Part shown: positions 26,518 to 35,996 of the stretch, in pieces | Position numbering within the stretch: the first letter of the stretch is position 1 | Layout: every line of letters starts with the position of its first letter | Source of the DNA: Psychrobacter sp. AH5 | Lineage (GTDB): Bacteria > Pseudomonadota > Gammaproteobacteria > Pseudomonadales > Moraxellaceae | Length of the DNA stretch: 64,000 bases | NCBI RefSeq assembly: GCF_040371085.1 | Contig: NZ_JAMBMT010000001.1 | Coordinates: 2,294,001-2,358,000 of the forward strand | Reading direction: 5' to 3' | Translations under genes and position numbers: made by a program | The notes under the pieces: generated by a model | What the model was told of the DNA's origin: nothing | What the model saw: only the letters and a program-made list of their open reading frames with translations | Database searches by the model: none

Positions 26518-27288
26518 ATGAATACCCCATTCAATGATGTTGCCGCAGAACATGCAGCCTTCAATACCAAAGCTCGCCAGCGTATTCAGCAGACTGAGTT
26601 TATGACCTCAGCGCCTACTTTTCGCCTCTGTCCTCCCGATGCTGGCTTGGAGGTAGCTTTTGCCGGTCGCTCAAATGCTGGTAAATCATCAGCGATTAAT
26701 GCTTTGACCAATCAGCGTCAACTGGCCCGTTCCTCAAAAACTCCAGGACGCACGCAAATGATTAACTTTTTTAATATTGGCGATACCGATAGACGCTTGG
26801 TTGATTTGCCAGGTTATGGCTATGCTGCGGTTCCACTGGAGATGAAAAAAGAATGGCAGGTAGAATTAGAGGAGTATTTGGTATCGCGTGAGAGTCTTGC
26901 TGGGCTGGTACTACTAACCGATATACGTCATCCGCTGAAGTTTTTTGATGAGCAAATGCTGCATTGGGCCAAAGCAGGCGATCTGCCGGTACATATCTTA
27001 CTAACCAAGGCCGATAAGCTCAAATATGGGGCTTCTAAAAACGCCCTACTTAATACCCGAAAACATCTAAAAAAGAGTGGCCTAAATTGTACTATTCAGC
27101 TGTTTTCAGCGCTTAGAAAAGAGGGCTTAGATGAATTGGCTGGGGTAATGGGTCATTGGTACGACTACAAGCTTGATGCAGAAGGTAATATTCAACAACA
27201 AGCTACCGAAACGATTAATGCAGATGCCGATGAAGCTAATATCAGTACCGATATAGATAATGAAACTAGTAATGCTAGCGAGGATTAA
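26518..27288 (+). CDS. engB: Ribosome biogenesis GTPase EngB (YihA/YsxC)
   Basis: 256 residues. TRAFAC-class GTPase: G1 [10 protein letters not shown]2 [14 protein letters not shown]3 DLPGYGYA, G4 LTKADKL and G5 FSALRKEG. It assists assembly of the 50S subunit. The core ends at about residue 215; a C-terminal acidic extension of roughly 40 residues (Asn/Asp/Thr/Glu-rich) is not part of the family core. Its 3' end is followed by a bidirectional terminator. The EngB-next-to-cytochrome-c arrangement is common in gammaproteobacteria. Confidence 0.95.
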   Translation: MNTPFNDVAAEHAAFNTKARQRIQQTEFMTSAPTFRLCPPDAGLEVAFAGRSNAGKSSAINALTNQRQLARSSKTPGRTQMINFFNIGDTDRRLVDLPGYGYAAVPLEMKKEWQVELEEYLVSRESLAGLVLLTDIRHPLKFFDEQMLHWAKAGDLPVHILLTKADKLKYGASKNALLNTRKHLKKSGLNCTIQLFSALRKEGLDELAGVMGHWYDYKLDAEGNIQQQATETINADADEANISTDIDNETSNASED

Positions 27289-27305
27289 AAAAACCATATA
27301 ACTGC

Positions 27306-27342
27306 AAAAGGCCACCTTATTATTTAATAAAGTGGCCTTTTT
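27306..27342. terminator. Bidirectional intrinsic terminator (engB / rluC)
   Basis: An imperfect stem AAAGGCCACCTTATT / AATAAAGTGGCCTTT with A- and T-tracts on either side, between the convergent engB and rluC genes. Confidence 0.88.
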
Positions 27343-27369
27343 AATGAGTCAAGCTTAGTTATTGTTAAG

Positions 27370-28395
27370 TTACTCAGGAAGCTTAACTTGCTCAGGCAGC
27401 CAATCGGCCATATCTTCTGGCAACGGCGCAGTAATAGTCTCATAGCCTGGGATATCTAAGCGCCAAGCGTGCAAGCACAGACGATGGACGCCTGACTTGT
27501 CATGGACGTTATATTTATCATCGCCCAAGATAGCGTGGCCAATATGCGCTAAATGAACGCGAATTTGATGAGTGCGTCCGGTCAAGGGTTTGGCTTCGAT
27601 CAAACTTACGGGCTGATTGTTAATACTAAAACGGCCATGAACGACAATATCAGTTTGGCTCTCTTTTGCCTGCTCGTCTTGTAGCTCAACTTTGACGCGG
27701 CGCTCGCCATTAGCTAGGGTATAACGCAGTAAAGACGCGTCAATACGCTGCTCATTGAGCGCAGGCTGACCTTTGGCTAGACATAGATAATGCTTTTGAA
27801 TGGTTTTGTCGACTAGGCGCTGCTGCAAAGCTTTTAGGGTTGAGCGCTTTTTGGATATCATCAACAGTCCTGAAGTATCTTTGTCAATACGGTGGATCAG
27901 CTCAAGATACTTTTTGCCAGTGACCTCGCGCATCGCTTCAATCACGCCAAAATCAAGCCCACTACCACCATGCACTGCAATACCTGAAGGCTTGTTGAGT
28001 ACTATCATACCCTCATCTTCATAGACCACGCGCGCTAGCAAACTTTTGGCAAACTCAGTACTGATAATAGGCTTATCACGAGTCGCTAATTGCACAGGCG
28101 CAATACGGACTACGTCTTCGCGCTGTAGCCGATCATGGGCTTTGCAGCGCTTATTATTAACACGCACCTCATCTGAGCGAATCATCTTATAGATGTGCGC
28201 TTTTGGCAAACCTTTGAGACGATTGAGCAAAAAATTATCCAAACGCTGATCATGTTGATGGCGCGTGACTTCTAAGTAGTTGACTTTGCCAAAGTTACCA
28301 ATTTCATCGTCAGCGCTTTGCGGACGGGTTTTGCTATTGAAAATAACAGGAGCTTCATGGCTAGTTTTGTCATCGGTCATTGTTGAATTCGTCAT
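27370..28395 (-). CDS. rluC: Ribosomal large subunit pseudouridine synthase RluC
   Basis: 341 residues: N-terminal S4 RNA-binding domain (RLDNFLLNRLKGLPKAHIYKMIRSDEVRVN), then the RluA-family catalytic domain with LIHRIDKDTSGLLM containing the catalytic aspartate, and the RTHQIRVH motif. RluC modifies uridines 955, 2504 and 2580 of 23S rRNA in E. coli; assignment to RluC rather than RluD rests on the divergent position beside rne, a conserved arrangement. It has an N-terminal extension of about 30 residues. Confidence 0.92.
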   Translation of the reverse strand: MTNSTMTDDKTSHEAPVIFNSKTRPQSADDEIGNFGKVNYLEVTRHQHDQRLDNFLLNRLKGLPKAHIYKMIRSDEVRVNNKRCKAHDRLQREDVVRIAPVQLATRDKPIISTEFAKSLLARVVYEDEGMIVLNKPSGIAVHGGSGLDFGVIEAMREVTGKKYLELIHRIDKDTSGLLMISKKRSTLKALQQRLVDKTIQKHYLCLAKGQPALNEQRIDASLLRYTLANGERRVKVELQDEQAKESQTDIVVHGRFSINNQPVSLIEAKPLTGRTHQIRVHLAHIGHAILGDDKYNVHDKSGVHRLCLHAWRLDIPGYETITAPLPEDMADWLPEQVKLPE

Positions 28396-29331
28396 TTTTA
28401 GTTAGGTATTTACACAAAGATTTGTTATAGTTTAGCATGTTGAGCGCCAATGACGGTAATGTTACGCGTCTCATCCGCTTTTAAAGCAAGATATTTGCTA
28501 ATAAACCAAATACCATTTACTTAATACGCGCATAACGACAATTTATTTGACGACTTATAGTTAATTCTTAGGACTTACAACCCTTTGATTATCCATCGTT
28601 AAGGTCGCGCTATTGAGCAAGTAAAAGTAGTTTGAAGTGAAAATTAATAGCTGACTTACTAAATTAGTTTTAACAACTATTGGCGGTCAAACAGATTGAA
28701 CCGGTAGCGACGATAACCTACCAGATAGCTTAGTAGCTATTTTAATACCTATTTATTAGTGCTAACTAATTAGCATTGGATAAGGTATATAGAATTTAGA
28801 TTTTTATTTTGTTTGCCAAGTACGCCCCGCTGACCTGAAGCCTAGCTATAGATAATCAACCATAACTATCATTGTAATAAATGTTTTACTTATAAAATAA
28901 TAGATAACTCCTTTAAAGGTCTAAACTGACACTTAGTGATTAACACCCTCTAAGGTCAACTGAACGCTTACAACCACTGTATAAACAATATTGATTGCTC
29001 CACTTCAATAACCTATTGTGTGCCCTTATCTGACACTAGCTAAGACGATCAATTTTGAGATAGTATTAAAAAAACAGTTCTGTTAGTGATGCCGCCAAGC
29101 CAAATTTATAGCCTTACAACCTGTAGGTTTTGCCGGTAGCAACTCGGCAGTTAGTAGTAACTTAACAGTAGGCCCATGATAAAAAGGCGTGTTTACACAG
29201 CAAGTTTTCTCTATTACTTTAAAAACATTTTTAATGTGCTGACACTCATACTGATATGATAATCAGCTTTATTTGCCAATAAGCCATAAAACCTAGCTTG
29301 TCGTGATTGTGCGTCCTCATAGGATAAAGAT
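28396..29331. other. rne: Long intergenic region between rluC and rne, with probable rne leader
   Basis: 936 bp without a gene. In E. coli, rne has a long 5' leader with hairpins that RNase E cleaves to regulate its own synthesis. Here, two short inverted repeats sit 184-215 bp before the rne ATG: AACCTGTAGGTT at 29118-29129 and GCCG...CGGC at 29132-29148, and AACAGTTCTGTT occurs near 29073. They could form leader hairpins. The ribosome binding site is AGGATAAAG at about 29321-29329. Promoters were not assigned with confidence. Confidence 0.45.
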
Positions 29332-32300
29332 ATGAAGCGCATTTTGATCAACGCTACTCAAAACGAAGAGATTCGTGTTGCCCTTTGCAAAGGCAATCAT
29401 CTGTACGATTTCGATCTAGAAAACCGCACCCGTGAACAAAAAAAATCTAACATCTATAAAGGCCATGTCACACGTGTTGAGCCCTCTTTAGAAGCAGTAT
29501 TTGTCGAATATGGCTCTCAGCGCCAAGGGTTTTTGCCGATTCGCGAAATCTCCACAGAATACCTAAGCGGTAATCCGCGTGATGAGAATATCAAAAAACT
29601 CATCAAAGAAGGCGATGAGCTCATCGTGCAAGTCGAAAAAGAAGAGCGCGGTAATAAAGGCGCGGCCCTCTCCACTTACGTGTCGCTCGCTGGTCGCTAC
29701 TTAGTACTAATGCCGAACAACCCTCGCGGCGGTGGTATCTCCCGTCAGATCTCTGGCAAACTGCGTGAAGATATGAAACGTATGCTAGGCAATCTGGATT
29801 TGCCAAAAGGCATGAGCGTTATCATCCGTACCGCTGGTATCGGCAAAACACAAGAAGATTTGCAACACGATCTCAACCATTTGCTTAATATCTGGCAAGC
29901 GATTCAAGAACAAAACCAAAAATATCCTTCGCCGCGCCTAGTCCATCAAGAAGCAGGTGTAGTAACCCGCGCCGTTCGTGATTATTTGCGTGATGATATC
30001 TCTGAGATTTGGATCGATAACGAAAACGCTTATATTGAAGCGGCAGGTTTCATCGATGCGGTAATGCCAAAGCAGGCTGAGAAATTACGCAAATATACCG
30101 ATTATGAGCCGATGTTTTCTCGCTTTAATATCGAAAAGCAGATTGAAACTGCCTATCAGCGTGAAGTACGCCTGCCATCAGGTGGCTCTATTGTCATCGA
30201 CCAGACCGAAGCTTTGGTCTCCATCGATATTAACTCAGCTAAGTCTACCAAAGGTTCAGACGTCGCTGAGACTGCTTATCATACCAACCTAGAAGCGGCG
30301 GATGAGATCGCGCGCCAGCTACGCCTGCGTGATATGGGCGGTCTGATCGTTATCGATTTTATTGATATGAATGATAATAAGCATCAAAAGGAAGTCGAAA
30401 AACGCCTAATTGATGCTACTAAATATGACCGTGCCCGTGTACAGTTTGGGGATATCTCCAAATTTGGCTTGATGGAGATGAGCCGTCAACGCTTGCGTCC
30501 GTCGTTAGAAGAGTCCACCGGCTATATCTGTCCGCGCTGTCATGGCAACGGTATGATTCGCGATTTGCGCTCACTGTCGTTATCAATTATGCGTCAGATT
30601 GAGCAGATCGCGCTAAAAGAGCGTCAAGGGGAAGTACAAGCCGAAGTTCCAACCGATATTGCCGCTTTTTTATTGAATGAAAAGCGTGATGCCCTAGTCT
30701 ATCTTGAGCAAGACAGTGGTACTCGTATCACTATTTTGCCACACGCGCATTTGGAGTCACCAAACTTCAAGCTGCATTTTAACCGTGATGGTTTTGCTCC
30801 TTCAAGCTATGAGCGCATCACTGACACTCAGCAGCAAGAGCATAGCGACTTAGGTTACGATGTCGATTGGCAGACAGCTGATTCAGTGCGTCCAGAGCAG
30901 CAGCCTACTCGCCAGCCGCGTCAAAGCAGTAGCAATGCTAATGGCAATACTAGCCATAATAGTAGTAGTACTAAAAATGAGACTGCCAACCAGCGTCAGG
31001 CTAATAGCCAGCATAATGGTAGTGCTAACCATCAAAGCAGTACTCAAAATAGCACTCAGAACTCCAATCAACGTAGTGCTGATCGCGCCGTTAGCCACAG
31101 TAATGAGCATCGCAGCCAAGCCAATCGCCCAATAGCTAGTAATGCTGCTAGTAATGCTCAACAACCTAATCAAGCATCAGCTACCAATCTAGCTACTAAT
31201 GCTGTGCAACAAAGCGCTGCACAGCCGCAAGCTGTGGCTTGGTTGTCGAACCTATTTGCACAAGCTCCGCAAGCTAAGATTGCTAATGTTAGCAGTCACA
31301 ATGCAGCAGAAGCGATTGAGGCTTTGGTCAATACTGGCGCGCAAAGCTTAGGCTCATTTGGTCAGACCGATAGTAGTGCTTTGAGCCAACAAAGCCCTGC
31401 TGCCCCCTCTAATCAGCAGCCTAGCTCTGATAGGTCAGCTAATGAGCGTCAACCAACTCGCCGTAATCAAAACGATGACTCTACTAACGAGGATAAAACA
31501 GAGGATAGACGCCGTCGTAAGACTCGTAAGCCAAGACCTGCCAAGTCGCATCAGAGAAAAGAGCAGCGAGAGCAAGCTAGTGATGACAGCAGTGACAGTA
31601 ATGAGCAAGGCTCAAGTAATGATCGTCAAAACCAATCAGTAGACAATCAAAATAAATCTGAGAGCGCTAATAAGCGTAATAATGATCGCGGTCATCGCAG
31701 CCGTCAGAGCTCTAGCCATGAGAGCAATGAAGACCATCAGCGTCAAGATAGCAATCAGACTACTAATGAGGCGGATGAGCAAGCTCGTAGTAAACGTAAA
31801 CCGCATAGCAAACGCAGCTCACGCGGTACTCTTGAGCGTGGCGAGACCTTGGACGCTAATAACGTAAAAGCGAGTAACGACGATAATACGAAGCAAAACG
31901 AGCAGTCGCGTCATAACGATACTGGTAATCAACAAGCTAATAATGGACGCCGCAATCAAAACCCTAATGAAGTAACGTTGCAAGTCAATGAAGCGCCGAT
32001 ACAGCTCAAATCGCCGGAGGTGGTGCATCTGTCTTTGGACGATAGCAAAGCGACGCGTAAGCCTACAGACAAGTCCAAAGCTGATAAGCAGGCCAATGAC
32101 TCAGCAAAACAGCATGACTTGGCTAAACAGGACGATGCCGCTAAAAAACTCGATAGCGGCTCAACCAGTACAGTCACAGCTAAAGAGCACGCGGACAAAA
32201 CTGAAGCTAGCGATAACGTAGCTAAAACTAAAGCCGCGGCTAAAGCGGATTCTGAGTCAACCGCTGCAACCGCTGTAAATAAGGACTCGGCGTCAGTAAC

Positions 32301-33435
32301 TACTGCTGATAACGCTAGCGTTGACAAAGTAGATAACATGGCTGCTAGCGATACAGCGGAAGAAGTCCAAGCTAAGCCTGCGACTAGTACTAACCAGTCT
32401 GCCCAGTCTGCCAATAGCGAGCTTAGTAGTGGTTTTGATCTTGATCATGATAAGCTATTTGCAGCGCGGTATGTCACTGCCAATAAATTTGGTCAAGCTA
32501 GCAACGACCCGCGTGTTGTACGTCGCCAGCAAGCTTTAGCCACTAAGCCAAAAGCTGACATCATAACCGCTGAGACGACTAGCCCAAGCAGCAATGTGGC
32601 GGCGGTTCGTGGTACGGTTGGGGCTTTCATCCGTGCAAGTCTAGCGGAAGCAGAAAAGCGTCTAGCCAATGAAGGCGTTATTAGCTGCTTTATTGCAGCG
32701 ATTGCCGAGCACTCAAAGGTAACGCCAGCGGCTACTGAGACTGCTAATGCTAATAGCGAAGAATCTACTTTTGATTCTAATGGCTTTGATTTCAGCAACT
32801 ACGGTTATGAGCCGCTAAGCGCTGATTACTTGCAGCGCTTTAAGACTATGACCGAGTCGACAAGCCAAGTCGCTATTGGTCAAGGCAAAACAGCGGTAGA
32901 ACCACGTCCTATCACTAAACGCGCTAGTAACGATCCTCGCGGTCAGCATCCTAATTATAAGGAAGCAGCCGACATAGAAGAGCCGGTAGAGTCATCAGTA
33001 GAGCAGCAAGCTACTTTGAGTCTACCAAAAGTAGCTAGCGAAACTGCTGATGTTGACACTGATGCTCATGATGTAGCGGCAACGGCGCTATCAGCAGAAG
33101 CTCAAGCTGACAGTGTGAGCGTTGAGAGTGAGCAGCTATTAGAGGCAGAGCAGATCATTGATAGTGAGGTTGAGGCTAACCGTGATACTCAAAGCAAAGA
33201 GCACGCGCAGGCTGAAAAGTCAAAAACTACCATCGCTAGTTATAAGAACATGATTGAGAATGTGGCTGAGCAATTATTGCCGCAGACTGGTATGTTTAAC
33301 CTAACCACGCCAAAGGTACCCAAAGCCCGTACTCGTAAGCCTAAGACTGAGCATAAAAAACCCACTCAGGCCGAAAAAGCGGAGGCGACTAGTAGCGCTG
33401 ATACTGTTACTGACAGCGACAATAACGACAGTTAA
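29332..33435 (+). CDS. rne: Ribonuclease E
   Basis: 1367 residues. N-terminal catalytic half: start MKRILINATQNEEIRVAL, S1 domain about 35-120, DNase-I-like subdomain with Mg2+-binding D299 (SIDINSAKSTKGSD) and D342 (VIDFIDMND), and the Zn-link CPRCHGNG with C400 and C403, matching E. coli D303, D346, C404 and C407. The C-terminal ~850 residues are a very low-complexity, Asn/Ser/Gln/Asp/Ala-rich scaffold with arginine-rich RNA-binding patches (e.g. RRRKTRKPRP). It is the mRNA turnover endonuclease and degradosome scaffold. Longer than the E. coli protein (1061). Confidence 0.97.
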   Translation: MKRILINATQNEEIRVALCKGNHLYDFDLENRTREQKKSNIYKGHVTRVEPSLEAVFVEYGSQRQGFLPIREISTEYLSGNPRDENIKKLIKEGDELIVQVEKEERGNKGAALSTYVSLAGRYLVLMPNNPRGGGISRQISGKLREDMKRMLGNLDLPKGMSVIIRTAGIGKTQEDLQHDLNHLLNIWQAIQEQNQKYPSPRLVHQEAGVVTRAVRDYLRDDISEIWIDNENAYIEAAGFIDAVMPKQAEKLRKYTDYEPMFSRFNIEKQIETAYQREVRLPSGGSIVIDQTEALVSIDINSAKSTKGSDVAETAYHTNLEAADEIARQLRLRDMGGLIVIDFIDMNDNKHQKEVEKRLIDATKYDRARVQFGDISKFGLMEMSRQRLRPSLEESTGYICPRCHGNGMIRDLRSLSLSIMRQIEQIALKERQGEVQAEVPTDIAAFLLNEKRDALVYLEQDSGTRITILPHAHLESPNFKLHFNRDGFAPSSYERITDTQQQEHSDLGYDVDWQTADSVRPEQQPTRQPRQSSSNANGNTSHNSSSTKNETANQRQANSQHNGSANHQSSTQNSTQNSNQRSADRAVSHSNEHRSQANRPIASNAASNAQQPNQASATNLATNAVQQSAAQPQAVAWLSNLFAQAPQAKIANVSSHNAAEAIEALVNTGAQSLGSFGQTDSSALSQQSPAAPSNQQPSSDRSANERQPTRRNQNDDSTNEDKTEDRRRRKTRKPRPAKSHQRKEQREQASDDSSDSNEQGSSNDRQNQSVDNQNKSESANKRNNDRGHRSRQSSSHESNEDHQRQDSNQTTNEADEQARSKRKPHSKRSSRGTLERGETLDANNVKASNDDNTKQNEQSRHNDTGNQQANNGRRNQNPNEVTLQVNEAPIQLKSPEVVHLSLDDSKATRKPTDKSKADKQANDSAKQHDLAKQDDAAKKLDSGSTSTVTAKEHADKTEASDNVAKTKAAAKADSESTAATAVNKDSASVTTADNASVDKVDNMAASDTAEEVQAKPATSTNQSAQSANSELSSGFDLDHDKLFAARYVTANKFGQASNDPRVVRRQQALATKPKADIITAETTSPSSNVAAVRGTVGAFIRASLAEAEKRLANEGVISCFIAAIAEHSKVTPAATETANANSEESTFDSNGFDFSNYGYEPLSADYLQRFKTMTESTSQVAIGQGKTAVEPRPITKRASNDPRGQHPNYKEAADIEEPVESSVEQQATLSLPKVASETADVDTDAHDVAATALSAEAQADSVSVESEQLLEAEQIIDSEVEANRDTQSKEHAQAEKSKTTIASYKNMIENVAEQLLPQTGMFNLTTPKVPKARTRKPKTEHKKPTQAEKAEATSSADTVTDSDNNDS

Positions 33436-33494
33436 GCTCAATACAAAGTTTTAATACTAAAAGGTGTTAATACTATAAAGGTAGGTCATAAACG

Positions 33495-33526
33495 AAGGCC
33501 CTGATATAAATATCGGGGCTTTTTTA
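33495..33526 (+). terminator. Intrinsic terminator of rne
   Basis: Imperfect stem AAGGCCCTGATAT / ATATCGGGGCTT with a 2-base loop and a run of Ts, about 60 bp after the rne stop codon. The mirrored strand has no U-tract, so it probably serves only rne. Confidence 0.75.
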
Positions 33527-33544
33527 TCATTAACTTTAGCTCTT

Positions 33545-34474
33545 TTAATGCGAGACTGACTTTTTATCATCGCCGCCGCGTATTTTACCCACAATAGTAA
33601 AGATAGCTACGATGATAGCGCCAATAATAAAACCAATGACGCCATTCAAAATAGCAGTGGTGAAACTTTCAAAAACGCCAGTTAAGTGCGCAAGGTCTTC
33701 AACACCGTGATCCAAAAAGCCAATACCGTGCACCAAGATACCCCCACCGACTAAAAACATGGCTAAAGTACCAGCGATAGATAAAAATTTCATTAATTTA
33801 GGCGCGGCAGCAAACAGCACCTCCCCTACTTTTTGATTAAACTGCCCTTCTTTCTCCATCAAATGTAGGCCTAAATCGTCTATTTTTACGATGCCTGCTA
33901 CTAGCCCATAAATACCAATAGTAATGGCAATCGCTAAGATTGATAACACTAGACTACGCTGCAGTAGCGTGGCACTAGCCGTTGACCCTAAAGCGATAAC
34001 GATAATCTCTGCAGATAATATAAAGTCAGTACGAATAGCGCCTTTAATTTTGCGTTTCTCAAAAGCGACTAAATCGACCCTTTCATCCGCATTGGCTTTT
34101 AGACGCGCTGCATGCTCTTCATCATCTGGTAGAGCGTGGGGCCAAAACCTATGAATGACCTTTTCAGCACCTTCATAAACTAAAAACAAACCACCACACA
34201 TCAGTAGTATCGTTATCAGTGGCGGATAGATAGCACTAATGAGCAGCGCCGCTGGTACCAAGATTAGCTTATTGATAAACGAGCCTTTGGCTACCGCCCA
34301 GACCACCGGTAGCTCACGATTGGCTTTGACTCCTGTCACTTGCTCAGCATTGAGCGCTAAATCATCACCTAATACTCCCGCTGTTTTTTTGGCAGCAACT
34401 TTGGTCATGACGGAGACGTCATCTAATATCACACTGATGTCATCAAGTAAGGTTAGTAAACTGGCACCTGCCAT
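33545..34474 (-). CDS. DUF808 (YedI-family) inner membrane protein
   Basis: 309 residues. The family start MAGASLLTLLDDISVILDDVS is recognisable, and the VKANRELPVVWAVAKGSFINK region and several membrane segments (LILVPAALLISAIYPPL, IVIALGSTASATLLQ, LVLSILAIAITIGIYGLV, FLSIAGTLAMFLVGGGILVHGI, FIIGAIIVAIFTIV) match the family pattern. Function of DUF808/YedI is not established. The C-terminus is basic (KIRGGDDKK). It is convergent with rne. Confidence 0.88.
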   Translation of the reverse strand: MAGASLLTLLDDISVILDDVSVMTKVAAKKTAGVLGDDLALNAEQVTGVKANRELPVVWAVAKGSFINKLILVPAALLISAIYPPLITILLMCGGLFLVYEGAEKVIHRFWPHALPDDEEHAARLKANADERVDLVAFEKRKIKGAIRTDFILSAEIIVIALGSTASATLLQRSLVLSILAIAITIGIYGLVAGIVKIDDLGLHLMEKEGQFNQKVGEVLFAAAPKLMKFLSIAGTLAMFLVGGGILVHGIGFLDHGVEDLAHLTGVFESFTTAILNGVIGFIIGAIIVAIFTIVGKIRGGDDKKSVSH

Positions 34475-34910
34475 AGATATTCCTCAAAAGTTAGGACTAA
34501 TATATAAAATCGTTTATATCAGTATTTATAGTTATCATTAATTAATTATTAGTAAATGGCTCATTAATCTTAGACTACCTACAGTCGCCGTGACATTACA
34601 TAGTAACAATGTATTTTATTTTTGTTTTATCAAAGCAGATAGTTAGGATTAGTAAACCAGCTTACTGCTAGCGACTGATCTAAGGTTTAAGACTGATGCA
34701 TGATGCTGATGATTATCAAATTCGCCGCTGTTGCCCCACGCTTTTAGCGAATATTTGCCAAAATATGTTAATATACAAGGTTTTATCACTGTTTATTTTG
34801 AGCAGATCAAAACAATCATTATCCGCTATCTCATTGAGCTTTATTAACTTAGCTATAGTGTATTCACTACCAAATCACCAATAGGCGTTATCGTCTACAG
34901 GAAATATCAT
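34475..34910. other. Intergenic region between DUF808 gene and dsbC
   Basis: 436 bp between divergent genes, AT-rich. A short open frame within it has no Shine-Dalgarno and no recognised features and is not called. An AGGAAA stretch near 34899-34904 gives the dsbC ribosome binding site. Confidence 0.4.
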
Positions 34911-35768
34911 ATGTCTTTCTTCCAATCTTTTAACCTCAACGGCCTTAACAAAAGATTTGCTCATAGTAAATTAACTAAAGCGGTAGCAAGTACGCTATTA
35001 ATAGTAGTAGCGGTTGGCTGCTCAAACAACGCCGCCGATGCTACCAATACCGAAGTTGTCAGTAATAAGCAAACCGTAGCCTCAACTAATGTCTCGGTAG
35101 CAGACAATGATGCTAGCGTAGTCAAAGCCTTGCAAGCTAATTTAGCCGCTTCTGGTATCGAAGAGACTATTACCTCGGCCGTTCCGACGGATATGGAGGG
35201 TATCTATTGGGTGAGCGCTCAAGGGTTGCCTTCTTTTTTTACCGATAAAAGTGGCAAGCATATCATTCAAGGTCAGATCGTCAGTGTCGGCGGCGCAGAA
35301 CCTATCGATATCAGCGCCAACTTAGTCGCGCACTCGGCAAAGCAGGCGCTGGAGAGCGTAGATAAAAAAGATATGGTTATTTTTCCAGCGACAGGGGCGA
35401 CTAAATCTGTCGTCTATGCCTTTACTGATGTCGACTGTGGCTACTGCCGTAAATTGCATGAAGAGATTGCCGATATCAACGGGCGTGGTATCGAGGTTCG
35501 CTATTTGGCGTGGCCGCGTAGTCCAGAATCAGTACCCAAAATGGAAGCTATTTGGTGTAGTCAAGATCGTAACGCGGCGATGACTCAAGGCAAAATGGGA
35601 GCTGAGGTACAAGCTCCTAGCTGCGCAAATCCCGTACAAGAGCAAATGGCTTTAGGAGCTAGCTTGGGAGTGCGCGGTACGCCTGCTATTTTTACCGAGT
35701 CAGGTCATCAAGTCGGCGGCTACTTGCCAGCGGCGGAGTTAGAACAAGCTATCAACGCTTACAAATAA
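34911..35768 (+). CDS. dsbC: Thiol:disulfide interchange protein DsbC, probable lipoprotein
   Basis: 285 residues. Export sequence of about 36 residues ending in a lipobox-like VAVGC with Cys37 (+2 Ser), so the protein may be lipid-anchored rather than soluble periplasmic. N-terminal dimerisation domain (about 60-150), then thioredoxin-like domain with the active site CGYC at C176-C179 (DVDCGYCRKLHEE), a second cysteine pair (WCSQDR and PSCANP) and the cis-Pro loop RGTPAIF. It isomerises wrong disulfides. The dsbC-hom neighbour order is conserved in gammaproteobacteria. Confidence 0.93.
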   Translation: MSFFQSFNLNGLNKRFAHSKLTKAVASTLLIVVAVGCSNNAADATNTEVVSNKQTVASTNVSVADNDASVVKALQANLAASGIEETITSAVPTDMEGIYWVSAQGLPSFFTDKSGKHIIQGQIVSVGGAEPIDISANLVAHSAKQALESVDKKDMVIFPATGATKSVVYAFTDVDCGYCRKLHEEIADINGRGIEVRYLAWPRSPESVPKMEAIWCSQDRNAAMTQGKMGAEVQAPSCANPVQEQMALGASLGVRGTPAIFTESGHQVGGYLPAAELEQAINAYK

Positions 35769-35866
35769 TTAGCTCTATTGGCTAGTATGTTGTCCTTCAA
35801 ACTGGCAAAACCGACTTTAGTAACATTGAATAGACGCCACGGCTGCTTGTCGGTATGATACGATAA

Positions 35867-35925
35867 AGCGCTGAGAAAAATCAGCGCTCGCTTAGGGTTA
35901 AGTCACTTCTACCTAAGCTGTTTTT
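35867..35925 (+). terminator. Double hairpin between dsbC and hom (terminator-like)
   Basis: First hairpin: perfect AGCGCTGA / TCAGCGCT, loop GAAAAA (35867-35888), with no U-tract. Second: GCTTAGG / CCTAAGC (35890-35918), 15-base loop, followed by TGTTTTT. The second is a plausible intrinsic terminator for dsbC, so hom likely has its own promoter in the ~70 bp that remains. Confidence 0.6.
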
Positions 35926-35996
35926 AGATAGTTTTAACTGTTACTCTTTATACTTCTAGCTACTTTTATACACTTATTTATTTTTCTGAGGATACT

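Noticed and set aside
31956..32414. 152-codon minus-strand frame inside rne
   Set aside because: Shadow of the low-complexity C-terminal half of RNase E; composition alone explains it.
34696..34884. 62-codon plus-strand frame before dsbC
   Set aside because: No recognisable features or ribosome binding site; lies in the promoter region of dsbC.
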